Positions 58,175 to 64,000 of a DNA stretch of 64,000 bases are shown here, in pieces. Position 1 is the first letter of the stretch; the number at the start of each line of letters is the position of its first letter. Below the pieces are notes generated by a model that was not told where the DNA came from, did not search any database, and saw nothing but the letters and a program-made list of their open reading frames with translations. Both the position numbers and the translations under genes were made by a program. Origin of the DNA: Casuarina equisetifolia (Eukaryota; Streptophyta; Magnoliopsida; Fagales; Casuarinaceae); the NCBI GenBank assembly GCA_028551475.1, contig CM052359.1:3349583-3413582 (forward strand), read 5' to 3'.

Positions 58175-59073
58175 CTATACAAGGGATTTATCTGAATTGA
58201 GAAGAGCTTTGTCAACGCCATCGGACATAGACGAATGAGTGGTGCAAGTGCTACAGGAATGATGTGTCTGGTCCTTCGTTGACCCTGTGAGAACGAATGA
58301 GGTAGTGGAGAATTCGCACGCATTCAGAGGTAGTGAAAAATACATTGGCACAGGAAATTTTGATGGAAGGTTTGGCAAGGGCGCTTCAAAGTTAAGAACA
58401 TTTACCACTTGTCTTATAGAGGGACGAAAAGTGGGATCCGGATGGCTACACCACATCCCAACTATCAATAGGCATTCTGCTTGGCGCCCATTAAATTCCC
58501 CACTTAATCCCTGGTCAACAGCTTTCAGGATATGGCCGCTTCCATAAAGCTCCCATACCCACTCTACCAACCTCACCTTACTTGGTTCTGCCCTTGCCTC
58601 CACTGGCTTCCTTCCACATGCAATCTCAAGACAAACTACTCCAAAACTATATACATCAGACTCCTTGCTAGCCTTCCCAGTGGTGGCACACTCCGGGGCA
58701 AGATAACCCAAGGTGCCTGCTAAAACAGTTTGTAATCCCAATTAATGGTCTGCAAGTCTTGCAAGACTAAAATCACCAAGCTTTGCATTGAAATTTGCAT
58801 CCAACATGACATTACTGGACTTGATATCTCTATGCACTACACAATGTTCCCACTCTTCATGAAGGTATAGCAGAGCGGAAGCCAATCCAACAGCTATCTT
58901 GTGCCTTAGTGGCCATGTTAGCATAGTCTAACCTCCAAAAAGATGAGAATCAAGACTTCTATTGGGCATGTACTCGTACACAAGAAGAAATTCATTTTGT
59001 TCATGGCACCAACCAATGAGCTGAACCAAATTCCTATGTCTTAACCGACTGATTATTTTTACTTCTGATATGT
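58175..59073 (-). pseudogene. truncated LecRK kinase with two stops
   Basis: Kinase C-lobe and tail open at 58175-58741, then a Glu codon of the activation segment is TAA (58742-58744); a second open part at 58745-58924 holds HRDIKSSN and ends at a Gln-to-TAG change (58928-58930). Also DFG reads DFS. Homology stops at 59073 within the kinase N-lobe (after SEVK-equivalent text), so ATP-loop, membrane span and lectin are absent. It is most like 54339-56501 and would be inactive. Confidence 0.9.
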
Positions 59074-60066
59074 AAAAATAACATATCATCCACTCAATCA
59101 CCTTCCATTCATGTATCCATAGTCCCGATTTTAGAATAGCTAGTGCAGAAATTTCTTTTCTATCTTTCTATCTTTCTTTCTTTCTTTTAATTCTTTTTTT
59201 ATTATATATTAGAACACTATAGAATTTTACTAGTTGGTTTGTTCTTACTAGTCATAATAGAAATCCATTTTTAATAAGCACAAATATGTATTTTGTTGTT
59301 AAAAGAAAATATTAATTTTTATTCTGATTTAACACATGCACTTTGTTAAAATTTGAAAACTTTGAATTTGAACCTTACAAGAATCATTTTTTTTCTGTAC
59401 TTCAGGGAAAAAAATAGAAATAAAAAAATGAGTTACACATGCTATACTCAAAGGAATTTAGTGATTGAATTATAGGGGCAAGAAATATCCTACCTTTTTA
59501 GTAGGCAATCTTTCATTACAACTCGTGGGGTGTGCTTGACTTTGTTTAAGCCTTTGGACAACTCAGTCACTACAAGCCTCAGTGGACAGAGAGTTCCTTG
59601 ATTTTGGTCTTCGGACTAAAGGTTGGAATGGTACACGTATCACTCATAATGCCGTGTTGGAAGGGTCATTGCCTTTGACTATATTTGTGGCTTAGACTCT
59701 TAAGTCACCTTCAATTTAACGCACCAAAAGGGATAACTGATGCTCTTAATCTTCCACAAGTTCCCATTGCCCGAGACTTTGCTCAACCTATTTGTTATTT
59801 ACTCACAATCAATCTATAGCATGAGAGACTATCTATTAAAATTTTTGATGCCCTTAATTGTTTTTGTGGCATAGGTTATGCAGATCGAAGATTTTTTGAA
59901 GGATAATTTTCTGTAAGCCTCTAACGTCTCCGTCATTACTGACTTGTTCTGCGTGTCACCATAAACTTTTTGTAGAAATTAGAATGGTTGATTTGAGTCC
60001 TTAGCAGAAGCCGCGGGGCAGGACATTTCTACAGCACATCTTTCGTAGGACCGCTATAGAAAGGGC
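59074..60066. other. non-LecRK AT-rich DNA
   Basis: Homology to the array stops at 59073. A CTTT/CTAT microsatellite lies at 59155-59190. The stretch 59086-59210 resembles 60437-60560 in direct orientation. No gene is recognised. Confidence 0.45.
59086..59210 (+). repeat. direct repeat, partner at 60437-60560
   Basis: Same phrases in the same order, for example TCCATTCATGTATCC versus TCTATTCATACATTC, then the AATAGCT and AAATTTCTT stretches and the pyrimidine run. About 1.35 kb apart. Confidence 0.5.
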
Positions 60067-61000
60067 TTGCACCTAGCTAACTACGTACAAGTCAGGGCAC
60101 TTAATTTTCCGTTTCCCTCCCGGGAGGAGGGATTTTCTACCGTCTTTTACTTCTTCCTGCAACTCGCCGTCACTTTCGACAATTTATTAATCAACTTTGC
60201 TATAATCCCATGCTTTCGAGGAAAACAACTATCTCTGGTACGTCATACGAGGGGGCATCATCTCCAAGTTGATAAAGATGCACACGACAAAGGAAGAGAA
60301 TGCCGTACTGGTAATCAAATGGGCACGCATGCATACAATGTAGAAAGTTTGATTGGTGTATGAAGAAGAAAGTCGCCAAGGTTCAGAATGCGCAGTTCCC
60401 CTGGATCCTATTTGCAGATATCTCCGTTGGACCTCCAACATAATATTCAATCAATCGCCCTCTATTCATACATTCGCTGTCCCGGTTTCATAATAGCTTA
60501 CAAGAGCAAAAATTTCTTCCCCACCTTTCTTCTTTTTCCCATTCTTTTAATTTTTCTTGATTTGTAAAGTAAGCACTCCATCTTGCTGACATGACCCTCA
60601 CTGCTGAGGAGTCTAATAAGGCCCTAATCCTGCCTCATGGTCTTCGATGTAGATGACTCTGGAATTAGCTTTTAGGCAACTTGAAATCGTTTTATTAATT
60701 TCAAAGTAAAAATATTAAAATACTAATTTTGTTGGTTAGAATGAAGAGAATAATTTGTATAAGAGTATCTTTGTTTAAGAACATTAAACTCTTTCAAGAA
60801 AATGTTTTGTTGTGTCATAGTTGAAGAATTTCAAATTTGATTTTCTTTTAGATGAATTGTAATACTAAGGTAAATTCCTAAGTTTTTATATTATCTTATT
60901 CTTCAATAAATAAACTCACATATTCATTAAAAAAAATATCCTTAACTAAATGATTTGAACATAAGGGACCAAATATCCACAACAGACCTGAAGAACCAAA
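60067..61000. other. unrecognised segment, direct repeat partner inside
   Basis: 60090-60420 is less AT-rich than its surroundings and has short open frames on both strands, none with a recognised domain. 60437-60560 is the partner of 59086-59210. Confidence 0.3.
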
Positions 61001-63399
61001 CTATCACAAAAACTTAAAGGAATAACCAAAAAATCAATAAATAAATAAAGTCACGTTAACAAAGATTCCATTGATTATAGTATTAATTAAAAATTATTAA
61101 ATACATATATTCTTTTTAACTCAAGCTTTTTGAAGTATTAATTGAATAGGATTAGTCATAAAACTTTGCATTTCTTTTATTCACCCTACCTTCATCAATT
61201 ATGGAAAACATGATCCTTAGCTCTTTTAGGTTTAAAATATATTTTCCTACTTTCGTTTAATTGGGTGGACACACTAATTACTTTGTCTTGTTTTGTAATT
61301 GAGCTTATTCTTTATTATTTGTTTATGTCGTGTCAATGTTCCCTGATTGTAGCATTGTTATGAATTTTTTTATTATGATACTCAAATTCATGGCAACCTA
61401 TTACTTGCCTAGGCTGAAAACAAAACAAATAGAACATGAACTTTTGTTAGAAACTATATAAATTTTTTATCAGGAATTTTTTTTAATGAATATGTAAGTT
61501 TATTCATCTAAGGATAAAAGAATACAAAATTTTAATGGTATACCTTAACATTATGATTCATTTAAGAAAAAATCAAGTTAAAAAATTTTCAACTATAACT
61601 CAACAAAATATTTACCTGAGAGGGTTTAATGCTCTTAAATAGAAAAATTCTCCCATATATTACTTTCCTAATTCTAGCTAATGAAATTTGTATTTTAATA
61701 GCCTTATTTTGGAGAATACTACAAAGTTTATGTCACTATATCTACAAAAGTACGATGATGAAGTAAAAGTGTAAGTGCCCTTCATACAATATCATTACTT
61801 TTCACTAATACCTGTACAAAATTGATGGTTTGGCTTGAAATTTTTAGAATGAGTGTATTGTATACTTAAGGAAAAAAAAAATTTCCTTTCAATATTGGGA
61901 TGAAAAATAACATTAGATAATCACTTAAATGACGAATGCGGATTTTATACATTAATATGCGGCAATCTCCACTAAATTTAGATTTAAAAATTTGTTAAAA
62001 AGGTAATAGAAAATTCTAATAAGAGGAAATAAAAATAGAAAGATGAAGTGATTTAGCCAATCACTCAGTTGTCCCTCCCTTTTAAAAGCAAACTTTGCTT
62101 GGGGAGACATGGAATAGCCTCTAGGATGCGCAAGGGTTAATTACCTATATTGATCACTCATTTACAATACTAATTTAGGCTACCCCACTTTTAAGAATGC
62201 AATCAACACATTTTCCCTAAAAGTCTAAATGTCCTCTTGCATATGAAATTGTTAAGGATGTATTTATATTTAATGTAATAGTACTATGTCTTGCAAAATA
62301 AATTGTTAAGAATGGATATATATTTAATCTAATAATACTAAATGTCATGTTTTATTTGTTAATGTTGAGGTTGACTTGACATAGTCAAGTGGAATAAAAA
62401 AATATAATTTTATTGGATAACTCATATATAAGGATAAACTTCCTATGATAGAAGTGATATTTCAATGATTTCTCTCAATTGACTTGTATTGTAAGTTTTA
62501 TGGTTCTTAATTTTAAAATAGGTCATACTTATTTTTTCATTATACTTGGATTGACTAAATTTGATATAGTATTTCTGTATACCAAGGCTTTTGTAGGAAT
62601 ATCAATGATTGAAATTTTGAATTGCAATGAATGATTAAAACAACTAAGGAAAAAAAAATTGAGTATGAAACTTTTTAAACTTTTCTTTTTAACTTATATG
62701 TATTATATATGTTTTGAAAGAAATTGTAAATGTTTCTAAAATAAGATTATTGAAACACTAATTTTATTTGTTAGAAGTAGGAAAGTACATGGTAGAGCAT
62801 CTCTCTTTTTTTTTTTAATGACTATATGAGTTTATTTATTGAAAGCAAATTTTTTTTGATAAATAAAGCATCTCTATTTAGAAACATCATAAGTAAATAT
62901 TTTATTATGTTATAGCTAGAGTATTTCAAACTCAATGCTTGGAACCATGCTTAAAGTCTTGGTGCAATTTGGACCTTTCTACTATGACTAAATTCAATGA
63001 ATTGAAATTTCTATTGTACAATTGCAAGCTCAAGTCCAAATGATGAGCAAAATAAATATGCAATCAATGGCCTTACCAACTAAGAAATTTCCAAGTAAGA
63101 AAAGTATTTTTAGTTCATACAACTATTTTGTCCTTCGCGTCAAAAGAAGAGGTGGTTCTCTTCTTTTAAAGCGGGGCCGGAAAAAGCAAAATAATTGTAG
63201 TGCAATTATAGGAAGGTTTCACATTACTTTTGCACCTACTACACTCTGAATTTCTTTCCATTAGACGTGTGTGACAGGTGTTATAGAGTTCGAAGTCCAC
63301 GATATTATTTGGTAAGTTGGGATGATCTCCATCTATTTCATTGCAAAAAGGTAGAATTCATTATTTAGCATAAATTTCAAGCAATTTTTTTTAAAAAAA
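61001..63399. other. AT-rich spacer, no gene seen
   Basis: Long AT-rich stretch with homopolymer runs. A 75-codon open frame at 63022-63249 has a basic composition but no recognised domain. Confidence 0.4.
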
Positions 63400-63760
63400 A
63401 AATTTGCTTGAAAAGATAAGTTTACATTAAGAAAAAATAATATACAGAAGTATAAAGGTATATTCAATGTTACAAAATTCATAAAAGTTATAAATATATA
63501 GAGGTTAAAAGGTTCAAAATCTCATTCAAAATGACATTTTTTTAGAAAATTTTTATATTTTGAAATAAAGAAATTCTTATTTGAACAATTTTCTTTACTT
63601 TTGCCAACAAGATTGAGATGTTAATGGTTTTCTTCTAAAATCATCTTCTATTGTGTTTAACCTAAATACAATATAAGTTGAAAAGATATCTTGAGAAGTT
63701 TTGTAGTTAAATCACTTCTTTTAATAACTTTAATCATCCATTATAATTCTTTATTCTATC
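63400..63760. repeat. dispersed repeat, partner at 31390-31740
   Basis: Shares phrases in order with 31390-31740, such as the AACAATTTTCTT and GCCAACAAGATTGAGATG stretches (partner TCAACAAGATTAAAATG). The rest of the window, 63761-64000, is AT-rich with no gene seen. Confidence 0.6.
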
Positions 63761-64000
63761 ATTTGATATAATATTAGATTTCATTCCAAATGAATATAGT
63801 TTTCCAAATCATCTTGGTCTATTTATTTTAAAAAGAAAAGATGACTTTTGTTTTCAACATAAGACAAAATAGCCTTTGCATTTATATAAAAGGCATGATT
63901 TATCATAATATTTAGTACACTTGTAGAAAATGAAATTTTTGTTTATTGCATAACTATCTTAACGCTGATTTGAAGTCAAGGGCAGCTTGGCTATGCATTC

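Larger units (their letters stand above)
57117..59073. repeat. third copy of the LecRK 3' block
   Basis: Collinear with 42533-44480 and 53395-55220. It keeps the 105 bases missing from 53012-54338. It ends at 59073 inside the kinase N-lobe. Confidence 0.9.

Noticed and set aside
60067..60363. 98-codon plus-strand frame
   Set aside because: No recognised domain, no sign of codon bias, and a comparable frame on the other strand.

Overview
The window is AT-rich plant nuclear DNA. It has intronless receptor-kinase genes, long AT-rich spacers, two Ty1/copia LTR retrotransposons, a solo LTR and two tRNA-like SINEs. The coding families and the iMet-type primer-binding site fit a eudicot, perhaps a woody perennial; the species cannot be told from sequence alone. 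No rRNA, tRNA gene, CRISPR array or bacterial-type system is present.

The window is essentially one tandem array of L-type lectin receptor-like kinases (LecRKs), all on the minus strand. The closest class is probably the LecRK IX group (legume lectin ectodomain, one membrane span, RD-type Ser/Thr kinase). Three copies look intact: 3378-5438, 43580-45739 and 54339-56501. One is nearly intact but broken near its 3' end (14640-16740). One was split by a copia element (22063-22487 plus 27984-29657). The rest are decayed: 1-598, 8090-10274, 11570-12379, 13235-13690, 38890-40590, 51105-52079 and 58175-59073, plus many short lectin or 5'-end relics. Between copies the same flanking modules recur, which shows repeated duplication of a unit of several kb.

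Layout. 1-16740: six LecRK copies in various states, with a SINE at 12865. 16741-22062: eroded spacer with relics and a second SINE at 19872. 22063-29657: a LecRK interrupted by a 5.5-kb Tork/Tnt1-like copia element (22488-27983). 29658-36847: relics and an older, gag-poor copia element (32176-36847). 36848-46000: relics, a pseudogene, a 1.1-kb solo LTR (40689-41819) and an intact LecRK. 46000-52079: spacer with unexplained segments, a candidate solo LTR and a truncated LecRK. 52080-56501: a collinear copy of 37405-45739 that lacks about 3.8 kb and has a different lectin domain, ending in an intact LecRK. 57117-59073: a third, truncated copy. 59074-64000: AT-rich DNA without recognised genes.

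The intact genes would encode plasma-membrane receptors that sense extracellular ligands and signal by phosphorylation; Arabidopsis members of the class are linked to oomycete resistance and cell death. The main interest is evolutionary: lectin and kinase halves have been reshuffled between copies, the glycosylation-rich stalk between lectin and membrane varies in repeat number, and paralogous empty sites date the insertions relative to the duplications. I found nothing that amounts to a new biological system.
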